A stretch of 8,925 nt of DNA from an uncultured Acinetobacter sp. (GTDB taxonomy: Bacteria; Cyanobacteriota; Vampirovibrionia; Gastranaerophilales; Gastranaerophilaceae): the NCBI GenBank assembly GCA_946623365.1, contig CAMORE010000085.1, forward strand, positions 1 to 8,925, written 5' to 3'. Below are positions 1-6,476 of the stretch, piece by piece (position 1 is the stretch's first letter; each line of letters begins with the position of its first letter). The position numbers and the translations under genes were made by a program. The notes under the pieces are model-generated. The model was not told where the DNA came from and made no database searches. It was given only the letters and a program-made list of their open reading frames with translations.

Positions 1-59
1 TCTACGTTGTTTTTCTTTAATGATAAATCTATATTTAATGCTTTTGTTTCTTGTTCCAT
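1..59 (-). CDS. 5' end of an unidentified protein gene, cut by the window edge
   Basis: An ATG at 59-57 on the minus strand opens a frame that stays open to the window edge. It gives 19 full codons beginning MEQETKALNIDLSLKK. A strong Shine-Dalgarno GGAGG lies at 73-69, nine bases upstream, which is the main support for a real start. The visible residues are polar and charged, with no signal peptide or membrane segment, and are too few to assign a family. The gene points the same way as gpmI but lies about 255 bp downstream of it, with the palindromic repeat strip between them, so it may or may not be in the same transcript. The palindrome at 72-91 touches the ribosome-binding site. Function unknown. 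Confidence 0.6.
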   Translation of the reverse strand, partial: MEQETKALNIDLSLKKNNV

Positions 60-71
60 TTAAAATCTCCT

Positions 72-91
72 CCCTCTCCTTGAGGAGAGGG
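72..91. repeat. 9-bp palindrome next to a ribosome-binding site
   Basis: CCCTCTCCT at 72-80 is the exact complement of AGGAGAGGG at 83-91, with two central bases. On the minus strand the far arm overlaps the first bases of the Shine-Dalgarno of the partial gene at 1-59. RNA read leftwards through it could fold and partly hide that site. Confidence 0.65.
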
Positions 92-168
92 TTGGGGTGA
101 TGTATCCACCCACATGCTACATATGTTATTGGTTTTCACCCAACCTACATTATTTTCTTGTTATTGTT

Positions 169-186
169 GTCGGGTTAAAGCCCGAC
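169..186. repeat. hairpin repeat unit ending in CCTATGT
   Basis: GTCGGG at 169-174 pairs with CCCGAC at 181-186 around a six-base centre, followed by the tail CCTATGT. It is one module of the 72-240 repeat strip. Confidence 0.6.
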
Positions 187-206
187 CTATGTGCTGTCTT
201 TTGTTT

Positions 207-233
207 GGTGGGCACGCTCACGCTTTGCCCACC
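207..233. repeat. hairpin repeat unit ending in CCTACGT
   Basis: GGTGGGC at 207-213 pairs perfectly with GCCCACC at 227-233. The 13-base loop itself contains a repeated CACGC/CACGC. The tail CCTACGT follows. It is the most GC-rich module of the 72-240 repeat strip. Confidence 0.65.
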
Positions 234-314
234 CTACGTATTTGGTACTCCGGTAATCATAAATTCCTTTTACAAAAATTATTTTCTGTTTGCAGGATGA
301 GGTGTACCGCACCA

Positions 315-1862
315 CTATACATTTACGCTAATTTTCAACATACTCTTACCTGTCATCTCAGCAGGTTGTTCAATTCCCATCAATTGAAGAACTGTAGGAG
401 CAACGTCACATAAAGCACCATCTTTACGAAGTTCTACCTCATACGGTGCATTTATTACAACAAATGGAACTACATTCGTTGTGTGTGCTGTATGTGGTTT
501 ACCTGTTTCTTCATTAAACATAACTTCAGCATTCCCATGGTCTGCAGTTAAAAGCATTGTTATACCATATTCTTTGCATTTATCTGCTATTTTACCTACA
601 CAAGTATCAACCGTTTTGCAAGCAATTTCAGCAGCTTCTAACACTCCTGTATGACCGACCATGTCAGGATTTGCAAAGTTTACTAATATAAATCCGTAAT
701 CTTTATTTTCTATAGCAGAAAGAACGTTTTCACAAACTTCTGGAGCACTCATTTCCGGCTGTAAGTCATATGTCGCTACTTTTGGAGAAGCAACTAACTT
801 TCTTGTTTCATGAGGTTGAGGCTCGTCAATTCCGCCATTAAAGAAGAAAGTAACGTGAGCGTATTTTTCTGTTTCAGCTGTTCTGAATTGATTAATACCG
901 TTTGCTTCCAGAACATCGCCTAAAATATTTACAGGCTTAGTTTTAGGAAATGCCACAGGGAAAGTAAATGTTGCATCATAACTTGTCATTGTGCAGTAAT
1001 AAATATTTGATAAAACTCGCTTTCTTTCAAATCCGTCAAAATCTTTAAAGTTAATGGCTTTTGAGATTTCTCTCGCTCTATCCGGTCTGTAATTAAAGAA
1101 AATTATTGCATCATTATCATGGATTCGGCTTTCTTCTCCGCCTATAACAGTAGGCAGAACGAATTCATCTGTTATACCGTTTGCATAAGATGCTTTAACA
1201 CCTTCAACAGCTGAATTTGCTTTTTCGCCCTCTCCAAATAACAGGCAGTTATAACCTTTTTCAACTCTATCCCATCTGTTATCTCTGTCCATTATATAAT
1301 AACGTCCGACAACTGATGCAATTTTAGGTAAATTATATTTTGAAAGTTCATCTTCAACAGTTTGTAAATATGTGCACGCGCTTGACGGAGGTGTGTCACG
1401 ACCATCTAAAAATGCGTGAACATAAACATTTTTCAATCCTTCATCTGAAGCAAGTTTAATTAAAGCAAGCAAATGGTCTAAAGAAGAATGAACTCCGCCT
1501 GTTGAAACAAGACCGTATATATGTAATGAAGAATTATTCTTTTTAGCGTGATTAATTGCTTCTAAGAATTTTTCATTCTTAAAGAAAGAACCGTCCTTTA
1601 TAGCATTATTGATTTTAGATAAATCCTGATAAACGATTCTTCCTGCGCCTAAATTTAAGTGGCCTACTTCACTATTTCCCATCTGTCCTGCCGGTAATCC
1701 TACATATTCGCCATCAGCATGTATTTTTGTTGACGGATATTCTTTCATTAAATTTGGAACATTAGTAGCATTGCATAACTTTGTTGCATCATAATTGCTG
1801 CTATTATCATTTTCGGATATTCCCCATCCGTCCATTATACATAATAGAACTCTATTTGTCAT
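315..1862 (-). CDS. gpmI: 2,3-bisphosphoglycerate-independent phosphoglycerate mutase
   Basis: Cytosolic glycolytic and gluconeogenic enzyme that interconverts 3- and 2-phosphoglycerate using two Mn ions and a phosphoserine intermediate. The 515-residue length is normal for the family. Seen in order: the metal-binding MDGWG with Asp11; GQMGNSEVGHLNLGAGR with the nucleophile Ser64; His125; the substrate-binding motifs DGRDTPP (153-159), RDNRWDR (193-199) and NYRPDRAR (257-264); Lys333; NPDMVGHTG with Asp400 and His404; ADHGNAE with Asp441 and His442; and His460. These match all the metal ligands known from the Bacillus enzyme. The ATG at 1862 has AGAGG eight bases upstream and its own promoter at 1899-1927, so it can be transcribed apart from bioF, which ends 79 bp upstream. 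No good terminator follows the stop. Confidence 0.97.
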   Translation of the reverse strand: MTNRVLLCIMDGWGISENDNSSNYDATKLCNATNVPNLMKEYPSTKIHADGEYVGLPAGQMGNSEVGHLNLGAGRIVYQDLSKINNAIKDGSFFKNEKFLEAINHAKKNNSSLHIYGLVSTGGVHSSLDHLLALIKLASDEGLKNVYVHAFLDGRDTPPSSACTYLQTVEDELSKYNLPKIASVVGRYYIMDRDNRWDRVEKGYNCLLFGEGEKANSAVEGVKASYANGITDEFVLPTVIGGEESRIHDNDAIIFFNYRPDRAREISKAINFKDFDGFERKRVLSNIYYCTMTSYDATFTFPVAFPKTKPVNILGDVLEANGINQFRTAETEKYAHVTFFFNGGIDEPQPHETRKLVASPKVATYDLQPEMSAPEVCENVLSAIENKDYGFILVNFANPDMVGHTGVLEAAEIACKTVDTCVGKIADKCKEYGITMLLTADHGNAEVMFNEETGKPHTAHTTNVVPFVVINAPYEVELRKDGALCDVAPTVLQLMGIEQPAEMTGKSMLKISVNV

Positions 1863-1898
1863 ATTTTAATCCTCTCACTTTAACTATTTATCCTGATT

Positions 1899-1927
1899 AT
1901 TGTATGATAAACAGGGATAAATGTAAA
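1899..1927 (-). promoter_or_regulatory. probable sigma70-type promoter of gpmI
   Basis: Read on the minus strand, a -35 box TTTACA (1927-1922) and a -10 box TACAAT (1904-1899) are separated by exactly 17 bases. Both boxes differ from consensus at one position. The site lies in the bioF-gpmI gap, about 37 bp before the gpmI start. Confidence 0.6.
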
Positions 1928-1941
1928 CAATATAATAAGTG

Positions 1942-3075
1942 CTATTTATTTATAATATCCAGCAAATCTTCAAATTCTTCAAGTTTTATATCCGACGTAA
2001 GTGAAATTCTTAATCTTGCACTTCCCTGCGGAACTGTTGGCGGGCGTATTGCAGGAATATAATAACCTTTTGCACGCAAATTTTCTGATATCTTAACGGT
2101 ATTTTCATTATCACCGGTTATTATAGGAATAATATGAGTTTTTGATATAGTTTGCACACCTCTTAGCTTTAACAAAGCATGAGATGCCTTAATTATATGA
2201 TTTAACTTATCTTTTTGTTTATATAAAATTGATTTTTTTTCATTAAGCAGCCAGTTAGACCAAGCAATATTAATAGGTGGGATAGAAGTCGAAAAAATAA
2301 AAGAACGTGCTTTATTAATCAAATACGTAATTATTAAATTACTTGAAGCACAAAATGCTCCAAAAGAGCCAACAGCTTTTCCGAATGTTGCTGTAATTAT
2401 ATCGATGCCTTCACCATTTGAAACTCCGCCTAAATCATCGCCATATGCACAAAATGCGTGAGCTTCATCTAACATTAGCAAACAATTGTACTTATTTTTC
2501 AATTCTACCAATTTATTAATATCTGCGATATCGCCATCCATACTAAAGACCGATTCTGAAACAATTATAGCTCTGTTATACAAGTTTCGTTTTTCTTTTA
2601 ACAGTTTTTCCAGATGCTCATAATCGCAATGTTTATAGCGGAAATAGTCTCCGCCGCATAATTTCATGCCATCAATAATACTTGCGTGATTGAGTTTATC
2701 AGAAAAAATAACATCCCCCTTAGATATTAATGCTGATATAACACCAAGATTAGCTTGATAACCTGTATTAAATATTAATGCGGATTCCTGACGGAATATT
2801 TTTGCAACAGTTTTTTCCAGATTTTTATAATCAGGAGAAGAACCTGTTAACAACCTTGCAGATGCTGATGACATTAGACAGTCTGAATAGCATTCCAGAA
2901 ATTCTTGTCTTAAATCATCCTTAGTACTAATTCCGAGATAATCATTAGAAGACATATTTATATATTCAATTCCGTCAACCACAATTTTCCCGTCAGATTT
3001 AGATTCTATATCCGGAATGTTGCGCAGCTGATTATTTATTTTTAATTTATTCAGTTCTTCCGCTATTCTATCCAT
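1942..3075 (-). CDS. bioF: 8-amino-7-oxononanoate synthase (biotin biosynthesis)
   Basis: Cytosolic PLP enzyme of the alpha-oxoamine synthase family. It condenses pimeloyl-thioester with L-alanine to give 8-amino-7-oxononanoate, the first ring-forming precursor of biotin. The 377 residues match the usual length. Visible motifs: NDYLG (44-48), ARLLTGSSPDYKNLE (73-87), His130 that stacks on PLP, SVFSMDGD (175-182), DEAHA with Asp203 and His206, and TFGKAVGSFGA with the PLP-binding Lys233. SFIFSTSIPP and AIRPPTVPQGSARLR near the C terminus are closer to BioF than to the sister enzymes Kbl and HemA, though Kbl is not formally excluded. The ATG sits one base after the ctpA stop (TAA-A-ATG) with no convincing Shine-Dalgarno, which indicates translational coupling. 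No other biotin gene is visible. Confidence 0.92.
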   Translation of the reverse strand: MDRIAEELNKLKINNQLRNIPDIESKSDGKIVVDGIEYINMSSNDYLGISTKDDLRQEFLECYSDCLMSSASARLLTGSSPDYKNLEKTVAKIFRQESALIFNTGYQANLGVISALISKGDVIFSDKLNHASIIDGMKLCGGDYFRYKHCDYEHLEKLLKEKRNLYNRAIIVSESVFSMDGDIADINKLVELKNKYNCLLMLDEAHAFCAYGDDLGGVSNGEGIDIITATFGKAVGSFGAFCASSNLIITYLINKARSFIFSTSIPPINIAWSNWLLNEKKSILYKQKDKLNHIIKASHALLKLRGVQTISKTHIIPIITGDNENTVKISENLRAKGYYIPAIRPPTVPQGSARLRISLTSDIKLEEFEDLLDIINK

Positions 3076-3076
3076 T

Positions 3077-4303
3077 TTACTTTTTATTTAATATTTCCTT
3101 TGCTTTTTCTAACTGTATGTCATTCTTACTGTTATCAAGAAAATCAATGTCTGTACCGACTTCAATATCAGGTTTTATTCCTAATTTATTAATATCGGTT
3201 CCATTTGGTGTTAGATACTTAGCAATAGTAACATTTACACCTGTTCTGTTCGGCAATGGAACAACTTTCTGGACTAATCCTTTACCGAATGTCTTATTCC
3301 CGACCAGAGTAGCTTTATGGGCATCTTTTAGTGCTCCGGATAATATTTCACTTGCACTTGCGCTAATACCGTTTACAAGTATTACAATCGGTTTATTCAG
3401 TATTGCGCCTTCATTCTTAGCTTTAATTGACTTTTTATATCCATTTCTGTAGATTATGTCTACAATTGTACCCTGTTCAATAAATCTGTCAGCAATAAAA
3501 ACAGCATTATCTAACAATCCGCCTGTATTACCTCTTAAATCAATTATCAAAGAATCGGTATTTTTTGTATTATTCAAAGCCTCTATGAATTCATTCGGAG
3601 TAGTTCCGCTCATAAAACTTATTATTTTAATATACCCGATATGATCATCTAATATCGAACTTTTTACTGATTTAATTTTAATCTCTTTGCGTTTTATTAT
3701 CTTTGTTAACTTTTTATTATCGCGCAGTATAACTAATTCAACAACACTATTTTCAGGGCCTCTTACAAGAGCAGCTACTTCGGATATATTCATACCTGAA
3801 ATATCTTTCCCGTCAACAGATATAATAATATCTCCCTGTTTTAATTGTGCAAAATCAGCAGGAGTTCCGGGCATTACATTAAAAATTTCTGTTTTTCCTG
3901 AGTTCGTATGAATATTAACACCAATACCGTATATTTTGGACGTGATTGATGTAGTTAGTTCTTCAAAATCCTTCTTAGTCATAAATCTGGTATACGGTTC
4001 ATCCAAACTTGATATCATTGTATCAATTGCTACTTTTGCATCGTCATCTGTTTTTATTTTGCCTTTATATCTTTCAAGCCAACGGCTCCAATTTTGATGA
4101 TTAAAACTTGGTTCATAATATTCTTTTGAAATAACTCGCCAAGTTCTTTCAAACAGATGTTGTGGTGTTATCTCGTCATTATTTACCATTTCTTGATGCA
4201 AGAAATGCAAATTTGCTTTGGTAAATATTGATAAAAATACATTATTGAATATTACTAATATTAAAACGGATAATATAAAAATTATTAATTGTTTTTTCTT
4301 CAT
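3077..4303 (-). CDS. ctpA: carboxyl-terminal processing protease, S41 family, membrane-anchored
   Basis: Serine protease of the CtpA/Prc group that acts outside the cytoplasmic membrane and trims or degrades envelope proteins from their C termini. Counting from the ATG at 4303 (408 residues): a positively charged start and a hydrophobic signal anchor (about 4-27), a helical N-terminal region, a PDZ domain (about 124-194), then the S41 core with DLRGNTGG (255-262), GISASASEI carrying the nucleophile Ser316, and TFGKGLVQ carrying the general base Lys341. The Ser-Lys spacing of 25 equals that of the plant D1-processing protease. The frame also runs upstream to TTG and GTG codons (to 4321), but ATG followed by Lys-Lys-Lys and the anchor is the more natural start; neither choice has a strong Shine-Dalgarno. 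bioF follows after one base. Confidence 0.93.
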   Translation of the reverse strand: MKKKQLIIFILSVLILVIFNNVFLSIFTKANLHFLHQEMVNNDEITPQHLFERTWRVISKEYYEPSFNHQNWSRWLERYKGKIKTDDDAKVAIDTMISSLDEPYTRFMTKKDFEELTTSITSKIYGIGVNIHTNSGKTEIFNVMPGTPADFAQLKQGDIIISVDGKDISGMNISEVAALVRGPENSVVELVILRDNKKLTKIIKRKEIKIKSVKSSILDDHIGYIKIISFMSGTTPNEFIEALNNTKNTDSLIIDLRGNTGGLLDNAVFIADRFIEQGTIVDIIYRNGYKKSIKAKNEGAILNKPIVILVNGISASASEILSGALKDAHKATLVGNKTFGKGLVQKVVPLPNRTGVNVTIAKYLTPNGTDINKLGIKPDIEVGTDIDFLDNSKNDIQLEKAKEILNKK

Positions 4304-4391
4304 ATCACAATTTAACACCAATGAGTAAATATTAGCAATATGCTATTTTAATTCATTCATATTAATTAAATATTCTGTAACATTATACTTA

Positions 4392-5060
4392 TTATTTGGC
4401 ATCAAATCCGGGTGAAGTTAACGGTAAATTTTTATATCCGTTATTTGCATAAACAGTTTTCTTTATGTACTTATTAGTATAATTTCCTTTATCAAGCAGC
4501 TGTTTTAATATATTTTCTCTGGTAACAAGCGGTGATTCAAGATTATTAGATTCAGGATATTTTTTCAAAATTTCAGACCAAACAACAGCTTCCATTGTCC
4601 AAGCGTAAGTTTCTTCACTTAGAGAATTGTATTCATCCTGATGTAACGCTTCATGTGATAATAGTGCAGCTAATGCACCCGGAGGAGCATACTGATGCTT
4701 AGGGTTTATAAATATATACAATTTTCCTCTCTTTTTCCACCCAATTGCATCAAATGTAGAGTATGCAGGATCAATTTCTGACAAATCCTTAAATTCTATT
4801 TTTACCGGATATTGTGTTAAATTGTTTCCTAATATTGCTTTTCTTGAAAATTCACCGGACGTATCTTTTAACATGTCTAATGCAACATGAAAAATTTGTT
4901 CATTTGAAACTTTTGAATATTCAGGTGATATTTTATCAATATATTCTTGAGTATACTTTTGCGGCAGAATAACATTTTCAGGTACCGGCTCATAACTTTT
5001 TGCGTAGGATGATGCAGTCCCAATATATAACATAGTAAGAAATATTATTAATCTTTTCAT
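4392..5060 (-). CDS. secreted HExxH protein, putative zinc metallopeptidase-like, unknown function
   Basis: 222 residues. The N terminus is a signal peptide: MKRL, a hydrophobic stretch, then SSYA before Lys21, so cleavage after Ala20 and export are expected. The mature part contains LLSHEALHQDEYNSLSEETYAW (133-154). His136-Glu137-x-x-His140 is the zinc-binding HExxH signature, and Glu149 or Glu150 could be the third ligand in a gluzincin-like arrangement. I do not recognise the family and activity is inferred from this motif only. The ATG at 5060 has GAGG eight bases upstream and a plausible promoter. The gene lies divergent to rplJ and 88 bp upstream of ctpA, so it may lead a minus-strand operon of two envelope proteases. 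No membrane segment apart from the signal peptide is apparent. Confidence 0.85.
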   Translation of the reverse strand: MKRLIIFLTMLYIGTASSYAKSYEPVPENVILPQKYTQEYIDKISPEYSKVSNEQIFHVALDMLKDTSGEFSRKAILGNNLTQYPVKIEFKDLSEIDPAYSTFDAIGWKKRGKLYIFINPKHQYAPPGALAALLSHEALHQDEYNSLSEETYAWTMEAVVWSEILKKYPESNNLESPLVTRENILKQLLDKGNYTNKYIKKTVYANNGYKNLPLTSPGFDAK

Positions 5061-5083
5061 TCAACTGTCCTCATTGTTATAAT

Positions 5084-5113
5084 ATTATATACTTTTGTCA
5101 ATATAAAAGTCAA
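5084..5113 (-). promoter_or_regulatory. probable promoter of the secreted HExxH gene
   Basis: On the minus strand, -35 TTGACT (5113-5108) and a perfect -10 TATAAT (5089-5084) are 18 bases apart, about 24 bp before the start codon. Other AT-rich -10 candidates overlap it, so the exact register is uncertain. Confidence 0.5.
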
Positions 5114-5131
5114 AATTAGTGTTTTATAATA

Positions 5132-5147
5132 TTTATTTACAAATAAA
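5132..5147. promoter_or_regulatory. AT palindrome between two divergent promoters (possible operator)
   Basis: TTTATTT (5132-5138) and AAATAAA (5141-5147) form a perfect 7-bp inverted repeat around AC, near the midpoint between the two outward-facing -35 boxes. It could bind a dimeric regulator. In such AT-rich DNA it could also arise by chance. Confidence 0.3.
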
Positions 5148-5156
5148 ATTTGCATG

Positions 5157-5185
5157 TTGACTTTTAAGTATTTTTTTTATATTAT
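5157..5185 (+). promoter_or_regulatory. promoter of the rplJ-rplL operon
   Basis: TTGACT (5157-5162) and TATTAT (5180-5185) are spaced by 17 bases. Transcription would begin near 5191-5193, immediately before the L10-leader fold, leaving an untranslated leader of about 223 nt. Confidence 0.65.
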
Positions 5186-5191
5186 TTTCTC

Positions 5192-5340
5192 ATAGTCGCA
5201 GAAAGTTAGTATCCTGTTAGGATTTAAATTGAGATTCAAGCTAGCCGAGACCCGGAACGATAAAGTTCTGAATTCTTAAATATAAATAGCTTTAAGATTG
5301 TAGGTTTTGCGATAAAAAAGGTTGCAAAATCTTTTTTGTA
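5192..5340 (+). promoter_or_regulatory. ribosomal protein L10 leader (autoregulatory mRNA element)
   Basis: The leader upstream of rplJ shows the architecture of the L10 leader, the site at which L10 with L7/L12 represses its own operon. GTC (5195-5197) can pair with GAC (5249-5251), and GTTAG (5205-5209) pairs with CTAGC (5241-5245). The asymmetric internal loop carries GCAGAAA on one side and CGA on the other, which resembles the conserved AGACAGUAGG...CCUGCCGAGG core of this family. Two small hairpins sit above it: ATCCT/AGGAT (5211-5223) and TTGA/TCAA (5229-5239). Further hairpins follow at 5253-5270 and 5274-5297, then the terminator at 5302-5337. Position, core and structure agree; a covariance-model score would settle it. 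Confidence 0.8.
5302..5337 (+). terminator. intrinsic terminator inside the rplJ leader (attenuator)
   Basis: AGGTTTTGC (5302-5310) pairs with GCAAAATCT (5324-5332), nine pairs with one G-U, and is followed directly by six T residues (5332-5337). It lies between the promoter and the rplJ start, so it can act only as a conditional terminator of the operon. It could couple L10 binding upstream to premature termination. Confidence 0.65.
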
Positions 5341-5414
5341 TGAAAGGTCGATCGGAATATAATCCGATAATTATATAATAACTCGATAATGAGGTTAATA
5401 AAAAGGAGCATAAA

Positions 5415-5936
5415 ATGTCAACAAAAGCTTTTAAAGATGATAAGATTAAACTTATTAAAGAAAAAGTTGATAAAGCACAAGTTGCTATTGTTACCGAATA
5501 CAAAGGCTTCAGCGTAGAAGAAATTACTAAGCTGAGAAGATCTCTTCAAAAAGATGGCGGCGATTATATGGTTACTAAAAATACTCTTGCCAAAATTGCT
5601 GTTAAAGATACTCCGTATGAAGTATTATCAGACATCTTTAAAGGACCTATAGCAATTGCATTTGGATATGAAGATCAAGTAGCACCTGCAAAAGCTTTAT
5701 CTAAATTTATTAAAGAAACAAAAAAAGGTACCATTTTAGGTGCAGCACTTGACGGACAACTTTTAAGTGCTGAAGAAGCAAAAGCTCTTGCTAATATTCC
5801 TTCAAAAGAAGAAATATACGCAAAAATGCTTGGTTGTATCAATTCACCTGCTTCAGGTATTGTTGGCGGAATCAATGGCGTTATGTCTGCTCTTGTTAGA
5901 GCGATTGCTGCTGTTCGTGACCAAAAGCAAGCATAG
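5415..5936 (+). CDS. rplJ: large-subunit ribosomal protein L10 (uL10)
   Basis: Forms the base of the ribosomal stalk. Its N-terminal domain binds 23S rRNA and its C-terminal helix carries L7/L12 dimers, which recruit translation GTPases. The 173-residue length is normal. Recognisable features are AQVAIVTEYKGFSVEEITKLRRSL (21-44), YMVTKNTLAKIAV (51-63), GPIAIAFGYED (77-87), and a C-terminal helix rich in Ala, Ile and Val (SALVRAIAAVRD) for L12 binding. AGGAG lies six bases before the ATG. It is first in the rplJ-rplL operon behind the L10 leader. In many bacteria rplK and rplA lie directly upstream; here they do not, and a divergent secreted-protein gene takes their place. Confidence 0.97.
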   Translation: MSTKAFKDDKIKLIKEKVDKAQVAIVTEYKGFSVEEITKLRRSLQKDGGDYMVTKNTLAKIAVKDTPYEVLSDIFKGPIAIAFGYEDQVAPAKALSKFIKETKKGTILGAALDGQLLSAEEAKALANIPSKEEIYAKMLGCINSPASGIVGGINGVMSALVRAIAAVRDQKQA

Positions 5937-6029
5937 GGGTAAATATAATTGGCTTGTATTAAAGTTACAGGTCTATAATTACTCAAAAATAAATAAGTAT
6001 TACAACACTAAAAAATAAAGGAGAAAATC

Positions 6030-6410
6030 ATGAGTGTAGAAGCTATTTTAGAATCAATTGAAAAATTAACATTATTAGAAGCTGCTGAATTAGTAAAAGC
6101 TATGGAAGAAAAATTCGGTGTATCTGCTGCTGCTCCTGTAGCTGTAGCTGCTGCTCCTGCTGCTGCCGGTGCTGCTGCTGCCGGTGAAGAAGCACCTTCT
6201 GAAGTTAACGTAATTTTAGCATCAGTTCCTGCTGATAAGAAAATTGCTGTTCTTAAAGAAGTTCGTGCTATTACAGGCTTAGGCTTAAAAGAAGCTAAAG
6301 ATTTAGTTGACGGTGCTCCTAAAGCTATCAAAGAAGGTGTTAAGAAAGAAGACGCTGATGCTATTAAAAAACAACTTGAAGCTGCTGGTGCAACTGTTGA
6401 AATCAAGTAG
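6030..6410 (+). CDS. rplL: large-subunit ribosomal protein L7/L12 (bL12)
   Basis: Multicopy acidic stalk protein that recruits and stimulates EF-Tu, EF-G and other translation GTPases; it binds the ribosome through L10. The 126 residues are close to the usual length. The order is an N-terminal dimerisation helix (1-30, SVEAILESIEKLTLLEAAELVKAMEEKFGV), an Ala/Pro/Gly-rich flexible hinge (about 32-52), and a C-terminal domain with the conserved KKIAVLKEVRAITGLGLKEAKDLVDGAP run (75-102), the GTPase contact surface. AAGGAG is six bases before the ATG. It is 93 bp behind rplJ and ends 27 bp before a strong terminator. rpoB does not follow, unlike the usual arrangement in Proteobacteria and Firmicutes. 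Confidence 0.98.
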   Translation: MSVEAILESIEKLTLLEAAELVKAMEEKFGVSAAAPVAVAAAPAAAGAAAAGEEAPSEVNVILASVPADKKIAVLKEVRAITGLGLKEAKDLVDGAPKAIKEGVKKEDADAIKKQLEAAGATVEIK

Positions 6411-6431
6411 TTTATCAATTGTAGCGATAAT

Positions 6432-6462
6432 AAAAAACGAGCGATTAAATCGCTCGTTTTTT
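6432..6462. terminator. strong bidirectional intrinsic terminator between rplL and the 54-aa gene
   Basis: CGAGCGAT (6438-6445) and ATCGCTCG (6449-6456) form a perfect GC-rich 8-bp stem with a three-base loop. It is flanked by six A on the left and six T on the right, so it serves rplL on the plus strand and the converging small gene on the minus strand. Confidence 0.93.
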
Positions 6463-6476
6463 ATTTGTAATTTTTC

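Larger units (their letters stand above)
72..240. repeat. strip of GC-rich palindromic intergenic repeat modules
   Basis: This intergenic strip is much richer in G+C than its surroundings and consists almost entirely of inverted repeats. There is a 9-bp palindrome at 72-91. GGTTGGGGTGA at 90-100 is the complement, apart from one extra G, of TCACCCAACC at 136-145. A hairpin lies at 169-186 and another at 207-233. The last three units each finish with a similar tail, CCTACAT (144-150), CCTATGT (186-192) and CCTACGT (233-239), as if built from related modules. They resemble the short palindromic repeats dispersed between genes in many bacteria. No open frame here has a ribosome-binding site or a plausible protein. 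There is no U-tract after the hairpins, so they are not classical terminators. Confidence 0.6.

Noticed and set aside
301..313. GGTG/CACC hairpin after gpmI as a terminator
   Set aside because: Four-base stem without a following T run; insufficient for intrinsic termination.
97..413. Two plus-strand open frames of 67 and 99 codons over the repeat strip and the gpmI end
   Set aside because: No ribosome-binding site, cysteine-rich unnatural composition, built from palindromic repeats, and partly antisense to gpmI.
4304..4321. N-terminal extension of ctpA from a TTG or GTG codon
   Set aside because: No Shine-Dalgarno before either codon. The ATG at 4303 followed by three lysines and a hydrophobic anchor is the more typical start.
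4333..4345. Small palindrome TAGCA-ATA-TGCTA upstream of ctpA as an operator
   Set aside because: Only 5-bp arms in AT-rich DNA, and no convincing promoter nearby to give it meaning.
5949..5979. Possible internal promoter between rplJ and rplL (TTGGCT and TATAAT)
   Set aside because: The 19-base spacing and poor -35 make it weak. A TATAAT alone is expected by chance in this composition.
6008..6418. 136-codon minus-strand frame antisense to rplL
   Set aside because: It is a shadow of the alanine-rich rplL coding sequence and has no ribosome-binding site.
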